Source: Pelodera strongyloides
Lineage: Eukaryota > Nematoda > Chromadorea > Rhabditida > Rhabditidae
Direction: 5' to 3'
Length of the DNA stretch: 64,000 bases
Assembly: GCA_036852015.1 (NCBI GenBank)
Contig: JAANDG010000175.1
Span: forward strand, 1 to 64,000
This document shows positions 1 to 11,924 of this stretch, piece after piece. The stretch's first letter is position 1. Each line of letters begins with the position of its first letter. The position numbers and the translations under genes were made by a program. Below the pieces are notes generated by a model. It was not told the DNA's origin. It saw only the letters and a list, made by a program, of their open reading frames with translations, and did not search any database.

Positions 1-114
1 AAAATAGAGAAAAAAGTGCACTTTAGCGGCGAAACTCCATTATTTGTGGCAACTATTTGTTGCAACTACGGTATTGCAGCTGAAAATAATTTCTTGAGAG
101 AAGAATTTTCGTGA

Positions 115-395
115 GTGCGCGGCGCTCTATGCGGGAATGTACGCGGGAAAGTATGCGCTCGCAGCTGGGCGATCCAAATTGTCAAAATAGTGATTTCGGA
201 GACATTGCTCCGGAAGCCCACCGTGCGGCGCTCTATGCGGGAAAGTATGCGCGCACACCGTGACCATGCGGGAAAGTACGCGCGCACAGTCAGATCATGC
301 GGAAAAGTATGCGCGCATACGGGAAAGTATGCGCGCATACCCAGAACGTGCGGTAAAGTCTGCGGCGCTCTGCGCGCCACAGAACCACAAACGTA
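115..395. repeat. GC-rich minisatellite (CGGCGCTCTATGCGGGAAAG-like units)
   Basis: Degenerate units of roughly 20-35 bp built on GCGGCGCTCTATGCGGG and AAGTATGCGCGCAC are repeated here in a background that is otherwise AT-rich. The same units occur at 18580-18770 and in the second block copy at 20664-20928. Open frames across it are Arg/Ser/Ala-rich on both strands, as expected of repeat DNA rather than of a gene. Confidence 0.75.
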
Positions 396-472
396 GTAGT
401 TCAACAGGTAGAGCGTTGGACTATGAATCTAGAGGTTGTGCGCTGCTGTGGGTTCGAATCTCGCCAGCAGCA
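393..472 (+). other. tRNA-like element with pol III A and B boxes
   Basis: A box-A-like stretch (TAGTTCAACAGGTAGAGCG) is followed by a plausible anticodon stem-loop and a canonical box B (GGGTTCGAATC). The acceptor arms pair only poorly, and the stretch between anticodon and T arms is longer than usual. I read it as a decayed tRNA or a SINE head. The loop would carry ATG, an unusual His anticodon. An identical copy lies at 20930-21009. Confidence 0.5.
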
Positions 473-626
473 AAGATTTTGTATGCTCTATGCCAATAGA
501 AAATTTTCTTTATGTACAGGTTTCGTTATGTTCACACAAACAAAAAAGTAAACTCTTCTCCTTTATATAATAAGATATACAAACTAAGTTTCAACCGGAT
601 TAACCACCGTGAAGCTTTCCAAGTAA

Positions 627-788
627 GTTTTTCGTAAGAGTATACAGCACGGAAAAATAAACTGCAGGTTTCACTGACGCATATGCAAATTGACATTGCA
701 TTTTAATTTCATGATAAATTTGCATCTGCAGGCACCTTTGAAATTTGCATTTTATTTCCGTATTCCGTACGTATACTCTTACGAAAAA
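627..788. mobile_element. Fold-back MITE-like inverted repeat
   Basis: The left arm TTTTTCGTAAGAGTATAC is mirrored by GTATACTCTTACGAAAAA about 160 bp later. The inner arms are imperfectly complementary as well (CTGCAGG, ATGCAAAT, TTTCATG). The second block copy has it at 21162-21323. It has no coding capacity. Confidence 0.7.
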
Positions 789-999
789 GGTACCTGAAAA
801 GCTTCAGTGCAGAGTCTGGGTTATGTTTATTTTGTATATAGTATAATAAACACCCGTAATACAAACTAGGAGAACCAACCATAAATATAGGTTCACTTTG
901 GCGCGTCCGACCTTTTAAGCAAAATGTATCCCTGGGAAACACCGCTGACTTTGCACAGAACACGAACTTCTTCCGCAAGGCACAATATAAGTAACCTAC

Positions 1000-1123
1000 G
1001 CAATTTTCTTCATCCTCCCAGGTATCATCCTCTGATCTGTACCCCTGCCATCGCAGTTTGTACTGCTTTCTTCCCTCTGAGAACCCGATGCGCAAGTACT
1101 GCTTCGACGACATACTCTTCTCC
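1000..1123 (-). pseudogene. Chromodomain exon, frameshifted copy
   Basis: Read on the minus strand, this resembles a chromodomain: the motif KQYKLRWQGY is followed by an acidic stretch containing DDTWEDEENC. The aromatic residues Y and W and the E-W-E spacing fit the methyl-lysine-binding fold of HP1-like proteins and of chromoviral integrases. Compared with the second copy (21535-21657) there is one extra C near 1071, which breaks the frame between the first and second strands of the domain. A possible 5' splice site (GTAGGT) follows DEENC. Without neighbouring exons I cannot say whether it comes from a host gene or a retroelement. Confidence 0.6.
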
Positions 1124-1403
1124 TTAAATGTAAGAATAGTGAGGATATGTACACCAGAAACCAATCCGTTCGTTAGTAACAGCAAAAAAAAAAAATACAC
1201 ATAAAGTGAAAGTTAGAAGAGAATCAAATGAAAGCAAGGAGATGTCAAGGTGCTTTTGAAGAGAATGGGTATTTGGGTAACTTCACGACCGTTGGTTTGT
1301 TCTTATTTTTTATCAAGTGTACCACAATTTAAATTCAAAAGTGGTCCCAATATCAAACTTCAAGCTCAAGCGTCGTTTAGGCATGTTCATTTATAAAAAA
1401 TAA

Positions 1404-1673
1404 AAATCTTTTACGCCACAAGAGCGTGCACCTTTATGCAAGGGGATTCAAAGTTCAATTTCAAGGTTTGCTTATTACATGTTCCGCAGAGGTCCTGAGC
1501 AGTAGGCGACGAGTTCCAGATGACAAATTGCTCGGCGTCTTTGGGCTAGGGCCAGGAAGGATCGCCCATGATTCCCTCGCCGGGTGGTGGTTTCAAAGTT
1601 GTCACTGGCCGGAATCGAACTCGAGTCGACTGCGTTGGAGTGGAACGCGCAGCCTCTGCACCACCCGGCCCCT
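1404..1673 (-). mobile_element. tRNA-derived SINE, family B
   Basis: On the minus strand a tRNA-like head has box A (TGGTGCAGAGGC) and box B (GAGTTCGATTCC), followed by an unrelated body. Copies lie at 21908-22177 and, without the head, at 43350-43530 on the plus strand. The shared body beyond the tRNA-like part is what marks it as a SINE rather than a tRNA gene. Confidence 0.7.
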
Positions 1674-1744
1674 TTGCCGCGCGCCTCTGGATCATTTGTC
1701 GCGAAGTGGGACCACCGTCCCTTTAAAGCAAAAAGAACTATTAT

Positions 1745-2035
1745 TGGAACAACGCTAAGAAAAACTCCATTGTTATGTACGCGGATGACGTTAAGATTTC
1801 CCGTGTTACGCCAGAAACTAGGGACATCGCCTGCCTGGAATGCTTTTTAAAAAGAACTTGGCAATATTTCCAGTTGGGCTGAGATATGGAAAATGACCAT
1901 TTCTGAGACAAGCACAAGGCCACTCGTTTGTGGAACCTACTTCCTGATAGTAATGTTCTTTCGAGTTCCGTTGATTCTTTTAAAACCCGCATTGACGAGC
2001 TTGATTTATTAGAGCTTTATGAAGTGGCAAATAGA
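1745..2035 (+). pseudogene. Decayed non-LTR retrotransposon reverse transcriptase fragment
   Basis: The plus-strand frame around 1765 reads MYADDVKI, the catalytic YADD box of non-LTR reverse transcriptases. About 170 bp downstream another frame gives LWNLLPDSNVLSSSVDSF, which resembles the C-terminal RWNSLP...FK segment of CR1/Jockey-type pol proteins. The stretch between them carries stops, so this is a remnant. It repeats at 22249-22538. Confidence 0.65.
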
Positions 2036-2161
2036 AACATTCACACTTAGTCTAGTTATTTACATGCAACTCCATTCCATTGTTGTACATATTGTTTTCG
2101 TTTGTTATACGCGCATTATTTCTCTTATTGTTATTTTTTGTTGTTGTCGTTGTTGTTATTT

Positions 2162-2315
2162 TATTAGCCCGTATTCTCGGGTCGATGGAAACGTTCCGTT
2201 TGGGAAATCCTGTGTATGCAAATTTCTCGACTATCTAGACTAGCTGGAGGAAAAATTTGCATACGGATGAGCTCCCAAACGGAACATTCCCGTCGACCCG
2301 AGAATACGGGCTAAT
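2162..2315. mobile_element. Fold-back element with long arms
   Basis: The arm ATTAGCCCGTATTCTCGGGT and the following bases (GTTCCGTTTGGGA, ATGCAAATTT) are mirrored after a short loop near 2228-2250. The total is about 154 bp, with roughly 65-bp arms. A copy is at 22666-22819. It is typical of a short palindromic MITE. Confidence 0.75.
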
Positions 2316-2439
2316 GTTGTTATTTGTTTTTGTCTTCCGCTTTACTTCGGTGTACGCTGAATGAAGTAATCATATAAAACAGAGAGAACGAAACCTCCAC
2401 AATGTCGATATGCGACGAATCACCCAAGCCCACCATGCT

Positions 2440-2580
2440 GTCGACCGTGTAAACTATTCGAAGCAACAAAGCATAGATGGGCAGGACATACTATGCGCCG
2501 CAATGACGATAAGAAACTGACAAAACGGAGGCCGAGGCCGACTACACAACTACAGTGTGACTCGCAGCTGTCAAATAAAC
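2440..2580 (+). pseudogene. RTE-type LINE C-terminal fragment
   Basis: A plus-strand frame reads KHRWAGHTMRRNDDKK followed by a Pro/Arg-rich PRPTTQ segment. This resembles the RWAGHVMRR...DDRW...GRP motif near the C terminus of RTE-like reverse transcriptases. It is short and lacks the catalytic part. It repeats at 22944-23083. Confidence 0.5.
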
Positions 2581-2848
2581 ACTGACGCTGCAGGACTAGT
2601 CCACGGCAATTAAGGTGAATTTTTCCTGTGCGAGGCTTGCGAGGATTTTAATGTGGTTGGGTCTCATGAGTACGATGACCACTACTTTAGAAATGGAAAG
2701 AGGAATAATACTATTAAAAAATAGACAATTTACTAAACAAGAGAAATCGAGTTTAAAGGATCGCAGTCACTACAAAATCGCCGTTTTTCTTCGAGTTTAC
2801 TTGTATTTAGTAAAGAATGTGAATACCACTTTTTCTTTTTTTTTTCAG

Positions 2849-3165
2849 ACATACAATCATCACACATAGACTTAAGCATGTAGAATCCAGGGTCCCGTTT
2901 GCTCTCGAAGTCGGGGATCTTCATTTTTAGCTCCAATCCAAGGCGGTGTGTCTCTTAGCCGATGTGTTCCCATAGAGTGAAGTAGACGGTAGAAGACGGC
3001 ACAGAAGATAATACAGAGCGAAAGGTCCGTCCTAAGGCTAGGCAAGGGGAGCGCCTTAACTTTATTCCCGACGCCGTGGCATGTTTGCAAGATGGTAGCA
3101 CTGGGCGGGATTCGAACCCGGGTCGTATGGGTGAGAGACGAGAACTTTGCCAGTGAGCCACGACG
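2849..3165 (-). mobile_element. tRNA-derived SINE, family A
   Basis: The minus strand starts with a tRNA-like head holding box A (TGGCTCACTGGC) and box B (GGGTTCGAATCCC), followed by a body of about 240 bp. Copies are at 23352-23666 and 28878-29200. The last one lies in the 5' UTR intron of a secreted-protein gene. Confidence 0.75.
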
Positions 3166-3177
3166 AGAGACAGAGAC

Positions 3178-3473
3178 AAATACTTTACCAAAAACGAATA
3201 ATTTGAATTCCAACTCAGGGAGTGAACCAGTTGAAAAGTAGTTCTACTTAGCTACCGCAGGATCACGAAACGTGTTCATACAGCTGCTTCCCGATCGGGA
3301 GTATGCAAATTATTTCGGCAAATATCTGCATATTATATCTTTACATATGCTGCAAGGGTCTGCAGGCATATCACTACACGTTTCATAATCCCGCGGTAGT
3401 TAAGTAGAACTACTTTTCTACTTGTTCACCCCCTGAGTTGGAATTCAAATTATTCGGTTTTGGTAAAGTATTT
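3178..3473. mobile_element. Fold-back MITE
   Basis: AAATACTTTACC and ATTTGAATTCCAACTCAGG at the left are mirrored by CCTGAGTTGGAATTCAAAT and GGTAAAGTATTT at the right, with long complementary arms inside (AAAGTAGTTCTACTTA / TAAGTAGAACTACTTT). Copy 2 is at 23680-23975. Confidence 0.8.
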
Positions 3474-3922
3474 TTCTCTATTCTTTACTAAATACAATAA
3501 ACAAGTAAACAAGTAAACTCGAAGCAAAATGATGATTTTGTAGTGACTGCGATCCTTTAATGTTGATTAAAGTTGCCAAAAGAAACAAATTACGGCTTGT
3601 TTACGGTATTCACTTGAAAAAAATCTAAATCTCAGGCAAAAAAAAAGATTAGATCTGGACTTACCACCCTCAGATTGTTCAGATTCAGACGTTGGCATCG
3701 GTAAGAATGCAGAACCTAAATAAATAAGTGCTCGAATTGTGCGAAAACAGAAAATGCGCGAAATGAAAAACATAACGATGTACCAACGAGAACAAACGGT
3801 ACTAAATTGTACTTGAGTGGCCCCCACTTGGCGAAAAAACGCCTTGAAGTTGCCACCCCGGCGTTTGGTGCATTTCAACAAAGCGTTTTCGCAGGTTTTG
3901 TTTTTTTTCAGGCGGATTTGCA

Positions 3923-4919
3923 GAGAAACAACAAAGTGGCACTGTGCCAAGGAAGGGTACGAAATGCGTTGTGCGTTGTGCGGTCCACCGGTCCGCGTCG
4001 CGGTTCGAGAGTGATTTTTACAAGGAAAGGGCGCGCTTTAGGCGCATTCGGATTATTCGGAATGGACATCGCCGATAAATAGAAGTTTTTAGACGGGAAA
4101 TAAATGAAATTGGCAAAATACCATAATGTATAAACATAAAGGATCGATTGAATTGCAGTCTCAACTACGGTACTCCATAAGTTCCGGAAACAATATTCAA
4201 GATAGTTTCGGGTGTCCATCAAAAAAACACTTCTGGTTGAGTTTATTTCAGGAAACGGCCCATATCGAATGCATCCTAAAGATAGACGAAAAAAAATAAG
4301 AGTTACCGTTCGAACGGATGACAATAAATTTTTCGAAACATACTGCTAAAGTAAGGAACTTTGTGTTGTAGGCAAAACACAAACAAAATTCGGATCATCA
4401 ACAACAACGCATGCGCAACGAGAAACAACAAAGTGGCACTGTGCCAAGGAAGGGTACGCAATGCGTTGTGCGTTGTGCGGTCCACCGGTCCGCGTCGCGG
4501 TTTGAGAGTGATTTTTACAAGGAAAGGGCGCGCTTTAGGCGCATTCTGATTATTCGGAATGGACATCGCCGATAAATAGAAGTTTTTAGACGGGAAATAA
4601 ATGAAATTGGCAAAATACCATAATGTATAAACATAAAGGATCGATTGAATTGCAGTCTCAACTACGGTACTCCATAAGTTCCGGAAACAATATTCAAGAT
4701 AGTTTCGGGTGTCCATCAAAAAACACTTCTGGTTGAGTTTATTTCAGGAAACGGCCCATATCGAATGCATCCTAAAGATGGACGAAAAAAAAAAATAAGA
4801 GTTACCGTTCGAACGGATGACAATAAATTTTTCGAAACATACTGCTAAAGTAAGGGACTTTGTGTTGTAGGCAAAACACAAACAAAATTCGGATCATCAA
4901 CAACAACGCATGCGCAACG
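3923..4919. repeat. 497-bp direct tandem duplication
   Basis: The unit starting GAGAAACAACAAAGTGGCAC at 3923 is repeated from 4420 with only a few changes. Both halves contain the same open stretches on each strand, and none resembles a known protein. The tandem is also in the second block copy (24410-25408), so it formed before that block was duplicated. Confidence 0.85.
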
Positions 4920-5550
4920 AAACATCGCGAGTTTTTGCACAAATTTTTAATTTTGGAGAATAATTCATGATTTGTGTCTAATTACTGTGGTTTAATGTAT
5001 AGTGCCCTGTTTTTGTACGGTAGTTTTCCCGCGTTTTATACCGTACTATCCTTAGATTAGGGTCTAATATCAATTAACTTGCGCATGTTTGGATTAAAAA
5101 CTTTTCAAGGTGCCTTTTAAGGGAATGTCAAGCCGTTTTTTTTTCATGTTGGGCTCAAAAAAAAAAGCTTATGTTTTGAAGGTGAGGAAAGTGAAAATAA
5201 AAATAAACAAACACTTTCATGTAAGAAGAAAAACAATTTCAAACCGCTCCAAAAAACTCCTTCAGTATGGGATTCGAGTCGTGCGGACAAAGCTAAGCCA
5301 AATCTTTGCCCACGGGACGTTTGAATTTACGAGGCTGTTAGACAGCAAAGAAAAAGAGGAGGGCGCGAGAGAAATTTGTTTAAGTCAGCAAAGAAAAAGA
5401 GGAGAGCGCGAGAGAAATTGTGTAAACTACGGTAGTTGTGACAGCGTGTTATAGAATATCTGTGAATCAGGCTTGACATTCGCTTTAAAAAAAAAAATAA
5501 ACAAAAAAGTTTAGTTATAAACAAAAACAATTTATTTCTAAATATTTCCC

Positions 5551-6524
5551 AAGTCCTAATAGCAATCTGTGTATACTAGTGTGTTAATTAGTATATTTAC
5601 CTTTTTACATGTAGAAAATTCTCAATATGAGTCGTATTACAAATCAAACTCCCTAATTTACAGTCCTTTTTTGTTATTTATTGCAAGTATTGTGTTATTT
5701 TCTAATAAACTATTGTTAATTAATGTTGTTTATACATGGTGTGATATTGGTGATATTTTTTATACTGATTTTTATCCCGGTTTACTGTACTACAAAAAGG
5801 CCCTTCAAAGGCCCTTTCAAAAAAGCCCTCCAAATCCCCTTTCAAGGCCCTTCGAAATGACAAAATGTCCGAGGGCCGGCTCGGGGACGGCTCCGGTGTA
5901 CAGATCGGGCATGCCCCGTTCCACTTTGAAGGGCAGGCCCTCGGGCCTCAACTCACCTGAGTTAAACTACACGCAACGCGAAAAGATCAAAAAAGGACAG
6001 ATCTAGGCCTTTAGATCAAATTTACGTCAATCTTGCATGACTCACAGCGTCAATCCTAGCTGTGTTCTGGCGTGATTTTTGCATCGTGCAAAGTCCATGC
6101 AAAATTAATCCATTCGTGCGCCCCCTTGTTTGGCGCAAAAATTTCTGAGCGCGCCTGCAGGCCGCTTGTCAACAAGTGTCAAGTGTCAACAAGTGTCAAC
6201 AAGTGTCAGTGCCAGAAAAATATTGATCTTGTGTGCATTCTGCGCAGTTTTTGCGTTTACGCTGTGGTCATGTTAGATTGATGCAAGTTTGATGCGCTCG
6301 CGGATTTCGAAATCGCACATTCGCATGCACATCACGCCGCCGGTCTCGGTACACAAACCCATTTTGATTTGCGAAAAGTCTGTCATTGCCTTGCGTCGTC
6401 TGTTTTTTGTCCCTCAGGGATTTTGTCCCCAGGGATTATTTGTCCCTGGGGACAAATTCCCCGTGAGTGGTGAATACGGTCTCTGGTTGTAATAAATTGC
6501 AATCGTTCACATTTAAGGGTAACC
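5551..6524. other. Intergenic region upstream of SLU7
   Basis: This stretch is AT-rich to about 5780, then has CCCTTTCAA-type short repeats (5795-5855) and a GC-richer part. TGTCAACAAG is repeated in tandem near 6168-6205. A hairpin lies at about 6404-6465, where TTTGTCCCTCAGGGA and CCAGGGATTATTTGTCCCTGG overlap. The sequence CACATTTAAG just before the SLU7 start codon looks like an acceptor and could serve cis- or trans-splicing. I see no gene here. Confidence 0.5.
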
Positions 6525-9500
6525 ATGGCGTCCTTCAAGAAGCAAATCCCTGTGTCAGCCTTGCTCAAAGATGCTGACACCCAGGAGGAAAAGAAAAGCA
6601 GAGGAGAATACAGGAAAGAGAAGGATTTGGAGGTATGTCGTCTTTCCACATTTTGTTCGCCCACGCTGCGAATCTGATCGATTATGATTAATCACGGCAA
6701 TGTAATTGTATAAATTCTCTGTTTAGGAAGAACGTAAACTGGGTCTCGCTCCTGCTATGGTCGATGTGGAGACAGGTCGTGACATCAACCCTCACATTCC
6801 TCAATTCATTAGTCAAACTCCTTGGTACGTTCCGACGGATGGAGCCACGCTTAAGGTATGTCTTAGCTAGATAGCGCTTCCGTTTGTTCGAAACATTCCC
6901 GTAATTCCCGTGGGTAAATGAAGACGATCTCTGAGTGTATCATCGTAATTAACCTAATAGTCTCTGGAGATGGTCTGAGCCCATTCCCATCCGGTTAATC
7001 CGGTATCCGGTCGTATGTATATTTTCAGTGCTTTTACTTTGTGTTGTATGTTGTATGCTTTATACGCTTCATTACATTCAGCATCAACGTCCACATCCAG
7101 AGCGTCAGAAAACGATGGCTGAAATCGACGATTGGTATCAGAGAGGAACCACCGGAGTGGCTGCTACCAAATTTCGGAAAGGTTTGTTTGGTTCATCTAT
7201 TTCTTATTTCTGGATGATCCAGTTAATCCTTTAGCATGTATGCAATTCTTCTATTGTTGGCCCTACTTGAATTATCGTGATGAACCGTTCATCGCTGATT
7301 TAGGTGCCTGTGAGAATTGTGGTGCGATGACCCACGTGAAGAAGGATTGTTTTGAACGACCACGAAAGCTAGGAGCCAAGTAAGGAGAAACTTCTAATGA
7401 ACAGGGTTATAGTTAGGCTTTTTTAACGAGAAAACGAAAATGCATATTCATGCAATGCAGTGCGTTTTCCACGCGAATAAACAACTACGAATCAAATTTG
7501 GCTGTGGTTTTCGCCTTTGGACCAAAACAGCTACGGACAAAAAGAGCTACTGAACTTCCGTGGCAGTGAGGTCCGGTGTTCCAAAAATACTACTTCAGTA
7601 TATTTTTGGTATGGATGATATACATTTCCAGCTTTATTTTCATTGCAGGCATACAGGAGACGCAATTGCCTCAGATGATCTTCTTCAACCAAACCTAGCA
7701 CTTGGATTTGACGCTAAACGAGACAGGTATGGGTAATTTATCGATATTTTGTAACCTATAATTTTTTAGAATTTTTCTCATAAATATCTTACGTTTCATG
7801 GAAGAATTTGAACTCCAATATTGACCATCGTTGACTTTTTCTTAATGATCATTGTAGATGGAATGGTTATGACCCATCAACACATCAAGAAGTTATCAAA
7901 GAATATGAACAATTGGAGGAAACGAGAAAGTTGATTAAGGCTGACAAGGTAGGCTATTGAATTGAAATCGAGAGGAGTATATATATTTTTGTTGTTTGTT
8001 AACTCAGAAAAGGGTGACTAACTAGTTTTGCGGTGTTTAAGACACATTTTTGAAGTGTTGTTGTTAGGTTGGATGTTGGCAAAATGTTCATTTATTTATT
8101 TACGCATTGTATCATAGCGGGGACCTCCTATATTGAATAGAACGGTCGTTACCGCTTATGGGACATAAATGTGTGCTGTGCCTATCTATACATTTTCCAG
8201 ATCAATGCTGGCCTCGAAGAAGCTGGTCCTGAGGGTGAAGATGAAGACAAATATGCAGAAGACGCTGATATGGCCGGTGTTTCAGTTGACATGGACAGCA
8301 GAACACGTATTACTGTATGTTTCTTGATCTCCCACTATACCATTTATATGTATCATTTGTTGGAAAAGACCTTAGATCCCTTAGAAGACCACCTTCAGCA
8401 GCTTGCGCTACTTGAACAAGCCAAGTTGAATGGATGCAAAATTATGCAGAGTTAAAAAAAACTAGTGTCTTGATTTGAAATCTGGAAGTCTAGTAGTCTG
8501 TTATTAAAGTCCCTGGTTACATTATGACGAGTTTTTCTAAAGGTTCACATTTAGGTGCGTAATCTGCGTATTCGTGAAGACACCGCCAAATACTTGTACA
8601 ATTTGTCCGAGAATGCCCCATATTACGATCCGAAGAGTCGATCGATGAGGGAGAATCCATTTACCGTATGTTTTTATTTATTTGTAATTTGTGATTTTTA
8701 AATTTGTTGTGTTGTGTGCCTTCAAGCTAGGTTTCGCTACGTTCGTTTCGGATTCTTACGATATTGATGTTTACCATTGTCTTTCACATTCACAGTATCC
8801 TTTTTCACCATTTTTTTTAGTAGTACTATGATTTCAATTGTCCTATTGTTCATTTGACTTTTAATACTATACTTTCATTCATTTGTGAATTGTCCTATTG
8901 TTTATTTGACGATGGTAACCAATATGTTCCCAGGGAGTCGTTGGCAAAGATAAGGAAGCGGCAAAATTCATGGGCGAAAACTTTGTGCGTTATTCGGGAG
9001 AAGTGGTCGATGCAAATGAAGCACAAGTATTCGCGTGGCAGGCCCGCTGTCAGGTATCTATTTACATTTACAGTGTCTTGGACTTTGTTTGTTTCCATCG
9101 TTTGACTTCCTTGTTCTGTTTAAGGTTTTTTGTGTAAGTGAATTTGCGGCAAGATACGCCATTTAATTTTGAGTTTTGAACCGCTCCATGCACTATAGAA
9201 GCCAAACTAAGAAAACTCGTGTTACGGTTACCGAGTCGTCTTTGTTTCTTGTTGTATATTATGATGCTATCTTCTACCGGCATTTGTTGTGTACTGTATT
9301 TCATTTCCCTAAACTAACGTCTAGCCGCCACTCTGATTTTTCCAGGATTTTTAGGCATAGATAAAAACCATGTAGTTTACCACTTCCACTTTACAAATGA
9401 AAGCATATCTAAACTATTCGTCTTCGATCTCCGGATATGATGTTACTCTTTAGGGAATTGATGTTCATGCACTGGCTGAACCGACCAAGTTGGAGGCCCT

Positions 9501-11624
9501 CAAGAGGCAATATGAGAGTGAGAAACATTCAGTGAAGGATGACACAAAGAAGGTTGGTGACTTCTTTTTATCAACTCTGCTCTTCTTGTTCCAAATGTGT
9601 ATCATTTCTTTCTAAAATACTAGATGACAATTGGCATTTCTGTTTTGTTAATTCTCTATAGTTTATGGTTTCAGTTGACTATAGTGGTAGAGAAAAATGT
9701 AAGAATACGGTGCAGTTTCCTGCAAAGAGCGGTAAAATGAGCACCTTTCTCATATTGTCACTCATTATTTCCCTTTTCCGTTGCATTCTCTCGTAAGAAC
9801 CAGTTATTGCGTTGCGTTGCGATTGGATTGCCAGTATTGTAAATTAAACCAAAATACAAATTATAATATTGTGGTATTTTCAGCTGTTGGTTGAAAAGTA
9901 TGGTGGCGCGGAACACTTGGAAGCTCCACCTAAGGAGTTGTTGATGGCTCAATCGGAGAGATATGTCGAGTACTCAATGAAAGGAAAGATAATCAAGGGC
10001 GAGGAACGACCCCTTGCCAAGTCCATATATGAGGAGGATATGTAAGTAGCTATTTCTTATGAGCTGTAGTTTAACTATTCTTGTGTATAATCGCCAACCA
10101 AGGTTTTTTCATGACCGTCTGAACTTCAACTCTCACCAGTTAGTGCTCTGTTGAAGCATTATGATATGTAGTTTATGAAACAATGATGGACAACCATATT
10201 TCACCCGTGTATTGGATCTTCTTTTGCCGTCCCATTAAATAATACATGGAATAATATCGTCTAGCATGTGTTTCAGTGCTGTTCAAAAACCACGCACCTG
10301 ACGCACCATACCTTATTTATAAACCTAATAATTGCTGTCTAGATATCCGGGCAACCACTCTTCAGTGTGGGGATCATGGTGGGAGAACGGACAATGGGGA
10401 TTCAAGTGCTGTCATCAAACACTGAAGAAGGCGTACTGTGTACCAGTGAAGAATAGACAGAAGGCAGAAGAGGTTGCGGAACCAAAGGAGGAGGAGCCGA
10501 CTCCCGTAGTAGAAGAACAGTCCCCATCTAGCAGTAAGGAAATGGAGACAGTGGCTAAGAAAGAGGAACCATCTGAGGAAAACTCGAAGGTAAGTGCCGG
10601 AACATATGAGCAAATACACGTTCATCATTGGGAATAGGCGCATAGTCCATGAATTATGAATGATTATATTGTTATTGTTACAGAGTCAAAGTGAATCAGA
10701 GAGCGAAGAAGACGAGGAGAGCGACGACAGCGAAAAGGAAAGAGAGATGGAGAAGGAAAAGGAGAGGAGTGGGTGTTGCATTGCTTGTTCTCTGGAAATA
10801 GTTTATCTATTAGTGTGCGACATACATTTTTATTTAAAGTATTTGAATGTTGAAATGAGATTATTATAGGGAAGCATGCAGCAGAGAGACGAGATAAAAA
10901 GAGAGAGAAGAGACGCAGGAAGAAGGAGAAGAGAAACAAGGAGGGACGAAAGAGAAGACACAGGTATGCATTTGGTTTTGTGGAGAATGAAGAAAATTGC
11001 GAAGAGCATGATAAATAATAGTTTATGTTGAGCATGTTATGTGCTTCCTGCTCTCAGCTTTATTAATCCCCGTTTGGTGGAAAACTGATTTGATATTTTC
11101 AGAACATTTATTGAAAAAATGTATTGATGTACTTATGTTCTTACATAGCAATAACATCGCAATTGTTGCACACGTTATTTTCTCTTAAATACCTCAATTC
11201 GCTTTATTTCAGTTCATCGGCGTCATCCTCTTCCGATTCTGAAGATTCTGAAGACGAAGAAAAGAAAAAGGAAAAAGAACTAAAAAGGGCGGTCAAGAAA
11301 GCAAAGAAAGAGGCGAAAGCTGCGAAATCTACGGTATGTCAAGTTTATCACGGTTATAGTGGATCAATTGCTCACGTAGCTTACTATATCATTTGCGAAA
11401 ACTATCTTTTTATCAAGGATTGGAAATTCGATTCTGATTTGGGATGATTAGGACCGAAATATCCAGTTTTGGTTTCTGTAACTTGTGATTTTCAGGATGA
11501 ACGTTCAATGTCGTATAATTCGAAATATGAGAACAGAAAGCCCACAGAAGCAGAAGTTGAAGCCTTCCATCTCACAAAAGTATACTCCTCTGATCCAATG
11601 GCTGAATATATGCAGGGAAAGTAA
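6525..11624 (+). CDS. slu7: Pre-mRNA-splicing factor SLU7
   Basis: SLU7 acts in the spliceosome in the second catalytic step, where it helps select the 3' splice site. I read 16 exons with consistent phase: 6525-6632, 6727-6855, 7082-7181, 7304-7379, 7649-7726, 7858-7948, 8201-8314, 8555-8665, 8934-9053, 9454-9552, 9884-10041, 10343-10589, 10684-10768, 10870-10963, 11213-11333, 11496-11624. They give about 619 codons, close to animal SLU7. Near residue 117 there is a CCHC zinc knuckle ([14 protein letters not shown]), preceded by the family stretch around PWY. A central block around [12 protein letters not shown] and the [16 protein letters not shown] segment also match SLU7. The tail is acidic, then Lys/Arg- and Ser-rich, typical of splicing factors. 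The start codon follows GGTAACC after an acceptor-like TTTAAG. The family assignment comes from remembered motifs and exon boundaries from sequence only. Confidence 0.93.
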
Positions 11625-11918
11625 ATTACTGTACCTATCCCTTATTGTCTTACTGTAACCTATCAGACATAGAATTAGCTAGTCTCTATTTATTTGTATA
11701 CCGCTTGTACACTAAACATTATTTGTACTGTGTTGAATACTGAATTTCTGTGTTATTGCGTCGTTGTGGATCATGCTTGGAAATGTTTGCATAGTTGGTG
11801 TTCTGTACTGTGTACGTACACTTGGTTCATTTGCGTATGTTTATTCTTTTTTTTGTCGGCGTTGTCTTGATTGGTTTCCCCTCTGTTGAAATGTGAATAT
11901 TAAGATATTTTTGAAAAT

Positions 11919-11924
11919 AATAAA
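11919..11924 (+). terminator. Poly(A) signal of SLU7
   Basis: AATAAA lies about 295 bp after the SLU7 stop codon in an AT-rich 3' UTR, and is the only good signal before the next candidate gene. Confidence 0.6.

Larger units (their letters stand above)
2752..3560. mobile_element. MITE interrupted by a SINE and a second fold-back
   Basis: The ends TTTAAAGGATCGCAGTCACT and AGTGACTGCGATCCTTTAA are inverted repeats that extend into further complementary sequence (CTACAAAATC/GATTTTGTAG, TTCGAG/CTCGAA). The interior holds a family A SINE (2849-3165) and another fold-back (3178-3473), giving a three-layer nest. Copy 2 is 23255-24046. A related but uninterrupted element is at 26217-26650. Confidence 0.75.
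1..5550. repeat. Composite repeat block, copy 1 (cut by window edge)
   Basis: This block is repeated almost base for base at 20555-26033 in the same orientation. The match begins at the first base of the window, so the true left end lies outside. It stops at AATATTTCCC (5541-5550), after which the two copies differ. Inside are a GC-rich minisatellite, a tRNA-like element, fold-back MITEs, two SINE types, two LINE fragments, a chromodomain exon and a 497-bp tandem duplication. Differences between the copies are mainly small indels, for example about 24 bp near 1358-1382 present only here. A segmental duplication of nested transposon debris fits better than a single transposon, because I see no shared terminal repeats. 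Confidence 0.93.

Noticed and set aside
115..395. CRISPR-like array from short GC-rich repeats
   Set aside because: Units differ in length and sequence, there are no unique spacers of constant length, and the genome is eukaryotic.
3098..3172. Functional tRNA at the family A SINE head
   Set aside because: Box A and B are present but the acceptor and anticodon arms do not pair well, and the element continues into a 240-bp body with near-identical copies elsewhere.
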